64,000 nt of DNA. Origin: an uncultured Eubacteriales bacterium (GTDB taxonomy: Bacteria; Bacillota; Clostridia; Peptostreptococcales; Anaerovoracaceae). Below, piece by piece: positions 34,824-42,988 of this stretch. A program made the translations under genes and the position numbers. The stretch is taken from assembly GCA_900542295.1 (NCBI GenBank), contig UQNJ01000003.1, forward strand, positions 1 through 64,000. The letters are read 5' to 3'. The notes under the pieces are model-generated. The model did not search any database and was not told the DNA's origin. It was given only the letters and a program-made list of their open reading frames with translations. Positions within the stretch are counted from its first letter, which is position 1; each line of letters starts with the position of its first letter.

Positions 34824-35879
34824 ATGGGGCTGCCTGAAAACGATATAGTAAAATTAGATCATAAGTATCCGAAAGGAAATAAAAACAAGATTACAGATGT
34901 TCCGGGAGTGAAAGTGGGACATGTTACACTTAATGACCAGTCAAATAATATACATACAGGTGTTACGGCTGTACTTTCTCATGAAAGAAATTTATTTAAG
35001 GAAAAGACAGCAGCAGGAGTCAGCATAATAAATGGATTTGGAAAAAGTGTAGGGCTTGTTCAGATAGAAGAGATGGGAACTATTGAGTCGCCAATAATAA
35101 TGACAAATACCTTCGGTGTAGGAACAGCTTTAAATGCATCTGTAAAATACATGCTTGACAGGAATGAGGATATAGGTGTTGATACGTGTACTGTTAACTG
35201 TATTGTGACAGAGTGCAATGACGGAACTCTCAATGATATACGGGGGATGCACGTGACGGAAAAAGATGTCCTCGATGCTATAGATAATGCAAGTTCAGAA
35301 TTTGAAGAAGGCGCCGTAGGGGGAGGCACAGGGATGTGCTGTATGGGTATCAAAGGCGGAATAGGTACAGCATCAAGAATTATAGAAATAAATAATAATA
35401 AATACTCTTTAGGAACTATCTTAATGTCAAATTTTGGTGTTGCAGGAAATTTGCGCATAAACGGGAAAGCGGTGAGTTCAGATGTTTTATCAGAAATATC
35501 CGGTGACAAGGAAGAGAAGGATAAAGGTTCCGTTATAGTCGTAATTGCAACAGATGTGCCGCTTACAAGCAGACAGCTTAAAAGAGTAGCCAAGAGAGCT
35601 TCCATCGGGCTTGGGAGGGCAGGCTCGTATTTAGGAAACGGAAGCGGAGATATAGCAATAGCATTTTCTACAGCTAATATAATACCGCATTATAACGGAA
35701 ATCGGCCGATAGAAATCAGAATGATTTCTGACGACTGTATTGACAAGGTGTTCGAAGCGGTTGTTGAAACTGTAGAAGAATCGGTAATAAGCTCTCTTTA
35801 TCATTCGCATACCGTGAAAGGAATAAGAAACAAGACTGTTTTCGGATTGCTGGATATGTTAGAGATGCATTCAGAATAA
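34824..35879 (+). CDS. P1-family (DmpA-type) N-terminal nucleophile aminopeptidase
   Basis: DmpA/BapA enzymes are made as one chain that cuts itself; the new N-terminal Ser is the nucleophile. They release N-terminal L- or D-residues or beta-amino acids from peptides. Here the start ITDVPGVKVGHVTL, TNTFGVGTALNA, GAVGGGTGMCCMGIKGGIGT and the cleavage region KGSVIVVIATDVPL (Gly235-Ser236) are all present, so processing should work. The length of 351 residues is normal. AGGAGG-like AGGAGGCGA precedes the ATG. With a racemase upstream and a D-cysteine-desulfhydrase-like gene facing it, D-amino-acid peptide use is a fair guess. Confidence 0.9.
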   Translation: MGLPENDIVKLDHKYPKGNKNKITDVPGVKVGHVTLNDQSNNIHTGVTAVLSHERNLFKEKTAAGVSIINGFGKSVGLVQIEEMGTIESPIIMTNTFGVGTALNASVKYMLDRNEDIGVDTCTVNCIVTECNDGTLNDIRGMHVTEKDVLDAIDNASSEFEEGAVGGGTGMCCMGIKGGIGTASRIIEINNNKYSLGTILMSNFGVAGNLRINGKAVSSDVLSEISGDKEEKDKGSVIVVIATDVPLTSRQLKRVAKRASIGLGRAGSYLGNGSGDIAIAFSTANIIPHYNGNRPIEIRMISDDCIDKVFEAVVETVEESVISSLYHSHTVKGIRNKTVFGLLDMLEMHSE

Positions 35880-35890
35880 TACATGAAAAT

Positions 35891-35919
35891 AAAACCGACC
35901 TAATTATGAGGTCGGTTTT
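35891..35919. terminator. bidirectional terminator between convergent genes
   Basis: AAAACCGACCT (35891-35901) pairs perfectly with AGGTCGGTTTT (35909-35919), loop of seven. A run on the left and T run on the right allow use from both sides. Confidence 0.85.
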
Positions 35920-35925
35920 TTGCTG

Positions 35926-36972
35926 TTAGATGATATGTATAAATCTGTCACGCTCTTTTTCTATTTCTGCTCTGTGATGAGGTGTGTTGATACCGGGAGC
36001 TCCGCCTGTATGCAGGAATATAACTTTTTCTCCTTTTTTGATTCTTCCGCTTTTTACCATTTCAAGCAGACCTGCGAAAGCTTTTCCTGTATAACAAGGG
36101 TCGAGTATAATTGCTTCTTTCTGAGCCATATAGTATACTGCCTCACGCACTTCTTTACAAGGATTGTTATAAGCGCCGCGATCATAATCGGTAAGAAGCC
36201 CGAAGCTTTCTTCGGAAGGCATGAAGTCTTCTTTAGAAGCCATATAGCCGAGATTGAAGCGTTTTGCAATTTTTTCGTAATAGTTCATTGCGATTCCGGC
36301 TGCATCGTTTTTTGGAGATATACATATGCCGGTCAGATTGATAGGAAGTTTTTCGTTTTTTATTCCGGCAAACAGCCCCATGTATGTTCCCATGCTGCCA
36401 ACTGCTGAAACGAGGCGGCAGTTTTGAAGGTGAGTACCTTTTATCTGGTCTGATATTTCCATCGCACATTCATAATATCCAAGGGCACCTATTTCGTTTG
36501 AGCCGCCAAGTGGGATGAAATAGACCTTTTCACCCAAAGCCTCGTAATGCGCTGTTATTTCTTGTATGGAAGAAGCATAGAGTTCATCTTCTGTCTTTCC
36601 CGCTTCAGGTTTTTTTATCCAGACATCTGAACCCATCATTCCGTCGAGTAGAAGGTTGGCAGAGAGTTCTCCCGGATATTCGCCTACGGAAATTACAGCC
36701 CCCTTGAGACCGTATTTATTTGCGGCTGCACATGTAAGGCGGCCGTGATTGGTCTGAACACCTCCTACTGTAAGGAGAAGTGTAGCACCATGGTCTATGG
36801 CATCCTTTAAAAGAAATTCAAGCTTGCGAAGCTTGTTGCCGCCCATTGCAAGAGGTGTTAAATCATCTCTTTTGATATAAAGTTCTATGCCTAATTCGTT
36901 TGAAATCTGCGGCAGATATTCAATAGGCGTAGGAAGATGCAGAAAGTTTTCTTTTTCGTGATTTAATAACAT
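35926..36972 (-). CDS. D-cysteine desulfhydrase/ACC deaminase family PLP enzyme
   Basis: A fold-type II PLP enzyme of 348 residues. IKRDDLTPLAMGGNKLRKLEFLL gives the PLP Lys (spread over residues 33-55), VGGVQTNHGR is the Asn/His loop that follows, and HTGGAPG near the end binds phosphate. The family breaks down D-cysteine to pyruvate, sulfide and ammonia; close relatives act on 1-aminocyclopropane carboxylate or L-cysteate. The nearby racemase and DmpA-type peptidase favour a D-amino-acid substrate. GGAGG lies upstream of the ATG on the minus strand. It converges with the peptidase gene and diverges from the 101-residue protein. Confidence 0.9.
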   Translation of the reverse strand: MLLNHEKENFLHLPTPIEYLPQISNELGIELYIKRDDLTPLAMGGNKLRKLEFLLKDAIDHGATLLLTVGGVQTNHGRLTCAAANKYGLKGAVISVGEYPGELSANLLLDGMMGSDVWIKKPEAGKTEDELYASSIQEITAHYEALGEKVYFIPLGGSNEIGALGYYECAMEISDQIKGTHLQNCRLVSAVGSMGTYMGLFAGIKNEKLPINLTGICISPKNDAAGIAMNYYEKIAKRFNLGYMASKEDFMPSEESFGLLTDYDRGAYNNPCKEVREAVYYMAQKEAIILDPCYTGKAFAGLLEMVKSGRIKKGEKVIFLHTGGAPGINTPHHRAEIEKERDRFIHII

Positions 36973-37063
36973 GACAAATCCTCCTTTTAATTTATTTTCA
37001 TTTTACCATAATCGTGATATAATATAAACGCATTTTTATAATTCGTGAAAGGAGATTTCATAT

Positions 37064-37369
37064 ATGGCATTTATGGATAAACTGGGTCAGATGGCTAATA
37101 AGGTCGGTGAAGTAGCAGGTGATACATTCGACTACGGAAAAGCAAAAGGAAAAGTTGTGTTGGAAAAGGGCAGGATCAAGGATGTTAAAGAAGCGATAGG
37201 AGACTATGTTTATGAAACTGTCAATGAAGCAGGTGAATTGGACATGGATAGAATCAGAGCCTTCTGCGCTGAAATTGACGGATATTATGCCAACATTGAA
37301 GAACTGAGAGCCGAAGCCAAAAGGAGCGGTGAAAATCTTTCTGACACATTTAGCGGTAAGGAAGACTGA
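37064..37369 (+). CDS. small helical protein of unknown function
   Basis: A 101-residue soluble, charged protein, predicted from its heptad-like pattern to be mostly helical (KLGQMANKVGEVAG, then VKEAIGDYVYETVNE, then IRAFCAEIDGYYANIEELR). I recall similar small proteins beside zinc-ribbon proteins in Clostridia, but no function. AAAGGAG precedes the ATG. Its stop overlaps the start of the DUF554 gene (TGATG), so the two are co-translated. A TATAAT in the region before it (around 37011) may serve as promoter. Confidence 0.75.
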   Translation: MAFMDKLGQMANKVGEVAGDTFDYGKAKGKVVLEKGRIKDVKEAIGDYVYETVNEAGELDMDRIRAFCAEIDGYYANIEELRAEAKRSGENLSDTFSGKED

Positions 37370-38079
37370 TGATTGGAGTAATAGTAAACACCCTTACTGT
37401 AATTGTTGGCAGCAGTATAGGACTTTTGGCGAAAAAAATCATACCTAAAAACTGGTCGGATTTTATAATATGCGGTATGGGGCTTTGCACTATATATATT
37501 GGAATAAGCGGTGCTTTTGAAGGACAAAATACGCTTGTAGCAGTAATTTCAATGGCAGTGGGGGCTGTAATTGGCCTTGCGGCAGATATCGACAGACGAG
37601 TAAACAGCGGCGTTGAAAAGCTTGAAAAGCGATTTATCAAGGAACCTTCCGAAAGCGGCGGTGCATCCTTTACCGAAGGGTTTGTAACAGCAAGCATGAT
37701 ATTTTGTGTAGGAGCCATGACGATTTTAGGATCTCTTCAGGCAGGGCTGACAGGGGATAATACAATGCTTTTCACAAAAGCAACCATGGACGGAATAGGA
37801 GCTGTATTCTTTGCAGCATCGCTGGGCTTTGGAGTCCTTGCGGCAGGAGTGTTCGTATTTGTATTTCAAGGCGCTATAGTTCTTTTGGCGCAGTTTGTGG
37901 AGCCGTTTCTCAGCCAGACGGTTATTGCCGAGATGACATGTGTAGGATCACTCATATTGATAGGATTGGCTTTGAATCTCATAGGAGCTACCAAGATAAA
38001 GGTTATGAACTTTACTCCGGCAATATTTATGCCTATAGCTGTAGTTCCGCTCTTCGACTGGGTTGGTGGAATATTCTGA
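37369..38079 (+). CDS. DUF554-family membrane protein
   Basis: A 236-residue integral membrane protein with about seven hydrophobic segments. The opening GVIVNTLTVIVGSSIGLLAKK, a middle SASMIFCVGAMTILGSLQAG-like stretch (here TASMIFCVGAM) and ILIGLALNLIG near the end are hallmarks of DUF554 (YdfK/YqgA-like). The function is not known; a transport role is only a guess. It is coupled to the small helical protein by a one-base stop-start overlap. A terminator follows at 38107. Confidence 0.9.
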   Translation: MIGVIVNTLTVIVGSSIGLLAKKIIPKNWSDFIICGMGLCTIYIGISGAFEGQNTLVAVISMAVGAVIGLAADIDRRVNSGVEKLEKRFIKEPSESGGASFTEGFVTASMIFCVGAMTILGSLQAGLTGDNTMLFTKATMDGIGAVFFAASLGFGVLAAGVFVFVFQGAIVLLAQFVEPFLSQTVIAEMTCVGSLILIGLALNLIGATKIKVMNFTPAIFMPIAVVPLFDWVGGIF

Positions 38080-38106
38080 CAGAAACATATTTTTTAAACA
38101 AAAAAG

Positions 38107-38142
38107 AAGGAGAGGAATATTATTGACCTCTCCTTGTTTTTA
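38107..38142 (+). terminator. intrinsic terminator
   Basis: AAGGAGAGG (38107-38115) pairs with CCTCTCCTT (38127-38135), followed by GTTTTTATTG. Confidence 0.85.
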
Positions 38143-38146
38143 TTGT

Positions 38147-38536
38147 TTATATTTTTTTTTCAAAAACATTGTGACATCTGCTGCAAGTAACTCTTATTCG
38201 TCCTCTGCCTTTCGGAGCCCTGAGAACTTGACCGCAGGCAGGACATTTGAAATATTTATAATTTTTTCTGTCACGATTCATATAGGAACGAAAAGGTGTC
38301 TGTACATAAGATATATACCATAAATTTTCGGCACTTCTTTTCTCTGTATTTCTTGAAAATGCTCGAAAATAGGAATACATCATAAGAATAATACCTATGG
38401 TTCTGACGATTCTTCCGGGAATTATTATATCGGCAAAAATGAGTATCATAGCCCAAAAAAGCAAATCCCTCGAGAAAGCATCAAAGCCATTTCTTCCTAT
38501 CATAAATTGTAACATACGGTATCTGAAGTTTCCCAT
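38147..38536 (-). CDS. membrane protein with C-terminal zinc ribbon
   Basis: A 129-residue protein. A hydrophobic hairpin (about residues 23-57) anchors it, and the last 40 residues form a zinc ribbon, CPACG...CSRCH, the two CxxC knuckles separated by a short basic loop (APKGRGRIRV). This type is widespread and uncharacterised in Clostridia. It faces the DUF554 unit and shares the T-rich spacer after the terminator. A function cannot be proposed. Confidence 0.8.
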   Translation of the reverse strand: MGNFRYRMLQFMIGRNGFDAFSRDLLFWAMILIFADIIIPGRIVRTIGIILMMYSYFRAFSRNTEKRSAENLWYISYVQTPFRSYMNRDRKNYKYFKCPACGQVLRAPKGRGRIRVTCSRCHNVFEKKI

Positions 38537-38658
38537 TAGTGTCCCCTTGAAATTTCTTTATAATTTAATTTAATCTTACCTGGGAATGTTGTCAATGGGG
38601 TTTGACGATAAACCACCAAAACTTCACAGTTACTGCACAATTGGTTCAAGCATTTTGT

Positions 38659-40017
38659 TTAGTTCTTTAGGCTTTGCATAGGTGCAGGTATTCTGCCTCC
38701 TCTTGCAATCATCTTTGATGATGATTGAGGACGGAGTTTCATCACAGGACCCTGACCTAATAGTCCGCCGAAATCCAGTTCCTCTCCTTCCGAAAGACCT
38801 ATCGCCGGAATTACTCTTACGGCTGTGGTTTTGGAATTCACCATTCCTATAGCTGCCTCGTCTGCTATTATTGCAGATATGGTTGAGCAATCTGTTTCTC
38901 CCGGGACAATAATCATATCAAGACCTACGGAGCATACTGCTGTCATTGCCTCAAGTTTTTCTATTGAGAGCACTCCGCTTCTTGCAGCTGCGATCATTCC
39001 GGCATCTTCGGTTACAGGTATGAAAGCTCCTGAGAGTCCACCTACGCTTGAAGAAGCCATAACACCGCCTTTTTTGACGGCGTCGTTAAGCATAGCAAGG
39101 GCGGCGGTAGTTCCATGAGTTCCGCATTGTTCCAGTCCGATTTCTTCCAATATATATGCTACCGAATCGCCTACTGCAGGAGTAGGTGCGAGAGACAAAT
39201 CTATAATTCCGAAAGGAACACCTAACATCTTGGATGCTTCTGTTCCTACCAGTTGTCCCATTCTTGTGATTTTGAATGCTGTTTTTTTGATGAGTTCCGC
39301 TACTTCATCCAACGGAGCATCATTAGGTAATTTGGCGAGGGCTGCACGAACTACGCCGGGACCTGAAACTCCGACATTGAGAACCACATCAGGCTCTCCG
39401 GGACCGTGAAATGCGCCTGCCATGAATGGGTTGTCTTCCGGTGCATTACAGAATACCACTAACTTTGCCGCTCCTATACATTGATTGTCTTTTGTCAGCT
39501 CAGCAGTTTTTTTGACTGCTTCACCCATGAGCTTTACCGCATCCATGTTGATACCTGCCTTTGTTGAGCCTATGTTTACGGAAGAGCATACAAAATCCGT
39601 TTCTGCAAGTGCTCTTGGGATGGCTTCTATAAGTTCCCTGTCTCCTGCACTGAAACCTTTATGAACCAGTGCGCTGAACCCTCCTATGAAGTTGACCCCG
39701 ACTTTTTTTGCAGCCTTGTCCAGAGTTTTTGCGTATTTAACAGGATCACCGCCGCTGGCGGCTAATAGCATTGCAATGGGAGTTACGCTTATTCGCTTGT
39801 TTACTATTGGAATTCCGTATTTTTTCTCTATTGATTCACCGACTGCAACAAGTCTTGCGGCTTTTGCAGTTATCTTATTGTATATCTTTTCGCATGAACG
39901 ATCAATGTCACTGTCGGCACAGTCCAGCAGTGAAATACCCATCGTTATGGTTCTGATATCTAAATTTTCTTCCTGAATCATGGTTATTGTTTCCATGATA
40001 TCGTTAAAATTGACCAT
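38659..40017 (-). CDS. PFL family protein (UPF0210/DUF711)
   Basis: A 452-residue cytoplasmic protein of the UPF0210 family, whose fold is related to glycyl-radical enzymes of the pyruvate formate-lyase kind, although no glycyl-radical box is present. The family strings [28 protein letters not shown], split over residues 9-37, and [16 protein letters not shown] are clear. It follows an ACT-domain gene, an arrangement conserved in many Firmicutes and archaea; the function of the pair is unknown. GGAGG precedes the ATG. It is last in a four-gene minus-strand operon. Confidence 0.92.
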   Translation of the reverse strand: MVNFNDIMETITMIQEENLDIRTITMGISLLDCADSDIDRSCEKIYNKITAKAARLVAVGESIEKKYGIPIVNKRISVTPIAMLLAASGGDPVKYAKTLDKAAKKVGVNFIGGFSALVHKGFSAGDRELIEAIPRALAETDFVCSSVNIGSTKAGINMDAVKLMGEAVKKTAELTKDNQCIGAAKLVVFCNAPEDNPFMAGAFHGPGEPDVVLNVGVSGPGVVRAALAKLPNDAPLDEVAELIKKTAFKITRMGQLVGTEASKMLGVPFGIIDLSLAPTPAVGDSVAYILEEIGLEQCGTHGTTAALAMLNDAVKKGGVMASSSVGGLSGAFIPVTEDAGMIAAARSGVLSIEKLEAMTAVCSVGLDMIIVPGETDCSTISAIIADEAAIGMVNSKTTAVRVIPAIGLSEGEELDFGGLLGQGPVMKLRPQSSSKMIARGGRIPAPMQSLKN

Positions 40018-40037
40018 TTACATCCTCCGTTCTATAG

Positions 40038-40301
40038 TTAAATTCTGTGCATTGAATTGAAAATATCTTCATGCATTACATGGATTACCATGTCCGGTAC
40101 GGATGCTTTGAGGGCAGCTTCAAGCCCGTCTAACTGACAAGGCATTCTGCTTATATCTATTACCATGACCATGCAGAAGTAGCCATCAAGTATTGATTGA
40201 GTTACTTCAAGCACATTAGCTTCCTTTTCTGCACAGGAGGTGGAAACTTTTGCAAGTATTCCTACCATATCTTTGCCTACTACTGTAACAACTGCTTTCA
40301 T
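40038..40301 (-). CDS. ACT-domain protein (UPF0237 family)
   Basis: A single ACT domain of 87 residues: VVTVVGKDMVGILAKVSTSCAEKEANVLEV is the first strand-helix-strand unit (spread over residues 4-33), and CQLDGLEAALKA follows. ACT domains bind amino acids. It lies 20 bases before the UPF0210 gene, the usual partner, so it may be that protein's amino-acid-sensing subunit. AAAGGAG precedes the ATG. Confidence 0.9.
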   Translation of the reverse strand: MKAVVTVVGKDMVGILAKVSTSCAEKEANVLEVTQSILDGYFCMVMVIDISRMPCQLDGLEAALKASVPDMVIHVMHEDIFNSMHRI

Positions 40302-40302
40302 A

Positions 40303-41328
40303 TTAAATCTCCTTTTTTGTTTTTACTGAATAAAAGCCTTTCTTTAAAGTCTGATCCGATGCAAATGATATCTGCATATTGGGAAAGGCAGTTTTAAAAT
40401 AAGCCTTGTTTGCTGCTTTATGTCCGATCATATTATTAAATGAGCCTGGATTTGATACACATAGTACAGATGTATCAGGCGGATATTTTTTTAGCTGAGA
40501 ATATAAATCTTCTCTTGCGATTGTACCCTCCACCAATTGCCTGAAAGCCGGATGAAATGTGCCTGAAGTAATATCCTCTCCATTTATAATGTCGCTGGAT
40601 TTTAGACCTACGCGGATGATATTGATTCCGGCGTCGTCAAGTATGCGATACATAGCAGCAGTGCGCATAACGGCATCGGTCTGATTGAGAGGTACATAAA
40701 GTCCGTCAAGGTACATGGTGTAAAGATATGTGTCCGGAATAACCACTGTAGGATAAAGACGTGCTATGGCAGGTGCAATGGAAACAGTTTGCTTCGCGGA
40801 AAACAAATCATATTCGTATGTATCTTCGGGAAGGCCTATCATAAGCTGTATTCCCAAAGTGAAGCCGTAATCTTTAATAAGGCGGCTGCTTTCAAAGACA
40901 CATTCGACGCTGTGACCACGTCTTGATGCTTTTAGAACAGGCTCTGCAAATGACTGAACCCCAAGCTCTATGGTATCAACCTCAAACTCTTTTAAGGTGT
41001 CAAGAATTCTATGGTCAATATAATCAGGTCTTGTTGAAAGGTGGATTTTTTGTACAACTCCTTCATCTTTATACCGTTTCGCCACCGATAAAAAAGCCCT
41101 CTGCTCATCTAAAGGTATACCTGTAAATGAGCCGCCGAAAAATGACAGTTCTATCTCTTCCATGTTCATATGGGAAAGAGTGGACATATATTCGGATACT
41201 GTCTTGTGAATATCCTCCGGAAGAAGAGGTTTTGCATGGGCGGTGATTTTCCTCTGGTTACAGAAGACACAATCGTTGCGGCAGCCCTTATGAGGTATGA
41301 ATATTGGAATTATGGCATGTTTTTTCAT
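40303..41328 (-). CDS. radical SAM protein, Elp3/MiaB-like without GNAT domain
   Basis: The radical-SAM cluster motif is GCRNDCVFCNQRKIT (CxxxCxxC, residues 16-23 region). ELSFFGGSFTGIP, STRPDYID, ELGVQSFAEPVLKASRRGH and GIQLMIGLPED are typical of the Elp3-type subgroup. At 341 residues it has only the radical-SAM part and a short tail; the acetyltransferase domain of true Elp3 is absent. Substrate unknown. It starts inside the end of the DUF6873-type gene (GAGGAG upstream), and the ACT-UPF0210 pair follows, so all four are probably one transcript. Confidence 0.88.
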   Translation of the reverse strand: MKKHAIIPIFIPHKGCRNDCVFCNQRKITAHAKPLLPEDIHKTVSEYMSTLSHMNMEEIELSFFGGSFTGIPLDEQRAFLSVAKRYKDEGVVQKIHLSTRPDYIDHRILDTLKEFEVDTIELGVQSFAEPVLKASRRGHSVECVFESSRLIKDYGFTLGIQLMIGLPEDTYEYDLFSAKQTVSIAPAIARLYPTVVIPDTYLYTMYLDGLYVPLNQTDAVMRTAAMYRILDDAGINIIRVGLKSSDIINGEDITSGTFHPAFRQLVEGTIAREDLYSQLKKYPPDTSVLCVSNPGSFNNMIGHKAANKAYFKTAFPNMQISFASDQTLKKGFYSVKTKKEI

Positions 41329-41984
41329 AATTTCTCCTCAATTATAGAACCGATGTCCGTAAGGCGATATTCTTTGAAATAGACTATTTCAAGGCCACGG
41401 ATTTCTATGAAGTATCTGATTGCCTCATAATCGCTGTGCCTTGTTATATCACCGTTGAATATTATGGAATTTCCGACTTTTCCGGAAGCCCCACCAAGAA
41501 AACCGTAAGGCTGTCCTTCCAGTATGACCTGGCTCTTTTCTATAAGCAATACGTTCATACCGGCATTTGCTGCTGTTTTCCATATGCCCCTGTCAGCTGT
41601 TATGATTGAATCTTCATCAACCACCACGCAGCTGCACTTTGCATAGCCCTGTTTAACGTGAAGCTCAGTCTGCCCTTCTGCTCTTACTGCATTTAGAAGC
41701 CCGGGGGCAGTATATTTTAAATTGTGTATAAAATACTTGCCTGTAGAACATCCGTTGAATATGGCATGAGCCGGATAGTGGGGGTTAAGAAGGAACAGTT
41801 CACCATGGTAGACTGAATCCATGAGAGCACACATATAGATATCGGGATGAGTTGCTATTGTAGGATCCATTTTGACCGTTTCTTTGACTTCTTTTACATT
41901 ATGACCTACATCTGACAGGTATTTTTTTAATATAGCGTTAGCTTTTGAACTGACATAGACCACACTCATGGCTTTATTATACAC
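41325..41984 (-). CDS. conserved hypothetical protein (probably DUF6873, GME-like fold)
   Basis: A 219-residue soluble protein that I place, from memory, in the DUF6873 family with a guanidino-modifying-enzyme-like fold. Conserved-looking strings are VDEDSIITADRGI, LIEKSQVILEGQPYGFLGGASGK and FNGDITRHSDY. The GTG at 41984 and the ATG at 41969 both lack a ribosome site, and a minus-strand TATAAT at 41979-41974 overlaps the interval, so the mRNA may be leaderless with the start at 41969. It is first in an operon with the radical SAM gene (4-base overlap). A Spo0A-type box lies upstream. Confidence 0.7.
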   Translation of the reverse strand: MYNKAMSVVYVSSKANAILKKYLSDVGHNVKEVKETVKMDPTIATHPDIYMCALMDSVYHGELFLLNPHYPAHAIFNGCSTGKYFIHNLKYTAPGLLNAVRAEGQTELHVKQGYAKCSCVVVDEDSIITADRGIWKTAANAGMNVLLIEKSQVILEGQPYGFLGGASGKVGNSIIFNGDITRHSDYEAIRYFIEIRGLEIVYFKEYRLTDIGSIIEEKL

Positions 41985-42013
41985 TAAAAGTTACAAAAGT
42001 TATAGCGAATTTA

Positions 42014-42114
42014 TTCGACAAAGTGAGAAAAAAAGAGGATAAATATGGTATAATTTAGATGCTTAGTAAGGCTAAAAATAAAGGATTTGTCGAATTATGG
42101 CGAAATATGTCGAA
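42014..42114. promoter_or_regulatory. Spo0A-type boxes and promoter between DUF6873 and ung
   Basis: The consensus 0A box TTGTCGAA is present perfectly at 42087-42094, followed by TGGCGAA (42098-42104) and TGTCGAA (42108-42114); the three start exactly 10 bases apart, on one face of the helix. A fourth, inverted perfect box (TTCGACAA) is at 42014-42021. Between them lies an extended -10, TGG-TATAAT (42046-42054), for ung. The triple array would lie downstream of that start, a position suited to repression. Spo0A binding is inferred from the sequence. Confidence 0.65.
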
Positions 42115-42146
42115 AATACTTGGGAGAGGAGAATAAGTAATCAAAC

Positions 42147-42815
42147 ATGGTTAAAATATGTAACGATTGGGACAAATTGCTACAGGATGAGTTTGAAAAA
42201 GAGTATTATATAAAACTGAGAAATTTTCTTGCTGAGGAATACAGAGAAAAAACAATATATCCTCCTGCTGAGGATCTTTTTAATGCACTGAGGTATTCAT
42301 CGTATGAAAATACAAAAGTTGTAATATTGGGACAGGATCCTTATCATGAACCGGGACAGGCTCACGGCCTTTGCTTTTCTGTGAACAAGGGAGTTGCGAT
42401 TCCTCCGTCACTAATAAATATATACAAGGAGATTGAATCGGATTTGGGAATAAAACCTCCGAACCATGGTTGTCTGGTAGGCTGGGCAAATCAAGGCGTA
42501 CTGCTTCTGAATACAGTTCTTACAGTCAGGAAGGGGGAAGCTAATTCTCATAAGGGTAAAGGTTGGGAAATTTTTACCGATAGGATTGTAGAGCTTCTTA
42601 ACAGGAGGGAAAAGCCAATGGTGTTTATGCTGTGGGGAGCTAATGCGAAATCAAAACAGGGATTGATTGATAATAAAAACCATATGATAATAACAGGGGC
42701 GCATCCAAGTCCGCTTGCGGCATGGAAAGGTTTTTTCGGAGGAGGATATTTCAGCAAAGCCAACAGGTTTTTGGAGCTTACAGGGCAAACACCGATAGAC
42801 TGGGAGTTGAAGTGA
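42147..42815 (+). CDS. ung: uracil-DNA glycosylase, family 1
   Basis: Ung removes uracil from DNA in base-excision repair. The water-activating loop is [20 protein letters not shown] (Asp64), the Leu-intercalation loop GAHPSPLA (His186), with [10 protein letters not shown] and [10 protein letters not shown] between. At 222 residues it is complete. The only likely start is the ATG at 42147, since an in-frame TAA stands nine bases upstream; GGAGAGGAG is about 15 bases away, a loose spacing. It is flanked on both sides by tandem Spo0A-type boxes, an unusual setting for this housekeeping gene. Confidence 0.96.
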   Translation: MVKICNDWDKLLQDEFEKEYYIKLRNFLAEEYREKTIYPPAEDLFNALRYSSYENTKVVILGQDPYHEPGQAHGLCFSVNKGVAIPPSLINIYKEIESDLGIKPPNHGCLVGWANQGVLLLNTVLTVRKGEANSHKGKGWEIFTDRIVELLNRREKPMVFMLWGANAKSKQGLIDNKNHMIITGAHPSPLAAWKGFFGGGYFSKANRFLELTGQTPIDWELK

Positions 42816-42824
42816 TTCGATTTC

Positions 42825-42843
42825 GGGTCGAAAAATGTCGAAA
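42825..42843. promoter_or_regulatory. second pair of tandem Spo0A-type boxes
   Basis: GGGTCGAA (42825-42832, one change from the 0A box) and TGTCGAAA (42836-42843, perfect core) start 10 bases apart, the same period as the array before ung. They lie right after the ung stop and about 100 bases upstream of the sigma-54 promoter of the next gene. Confidence 0.5.
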
Positions 42844-42858
42844 TTTAATCAATTTTGA

Positions 42859-42942
42859 ATCAAACTTTGATAGAGCTGCCTCCTGAGAGTGAGATGATTT
42901 CAGCAATTGTGCCAAATTTAACGAATTGGCACAGTTATTGCT
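42859..42942 (+). promoter_or_regulatory. sigma-54 promoter of the NhaC-family gene
   Basis: TTGGCACAGTTATTGCTT (42926-42943) fits the -24/-12 consensus; GG (42928-42929) and GC (42940-42941) are 12 bases apart. The -24 half forms a perfect 8-bp inverted repeat with TGTGCCAA (42908-42915). Further upstream, ATCAAACTTTGAT (42859-42871) is a 13-base palindrome, about 57 bases before the -24 box, where an activator could bind. Confidence 0.72.
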
Positions 42943-42988
42943 TATAAAAATATACGGAGTCTTAACACTAAAAAATCAGGAGGACATA

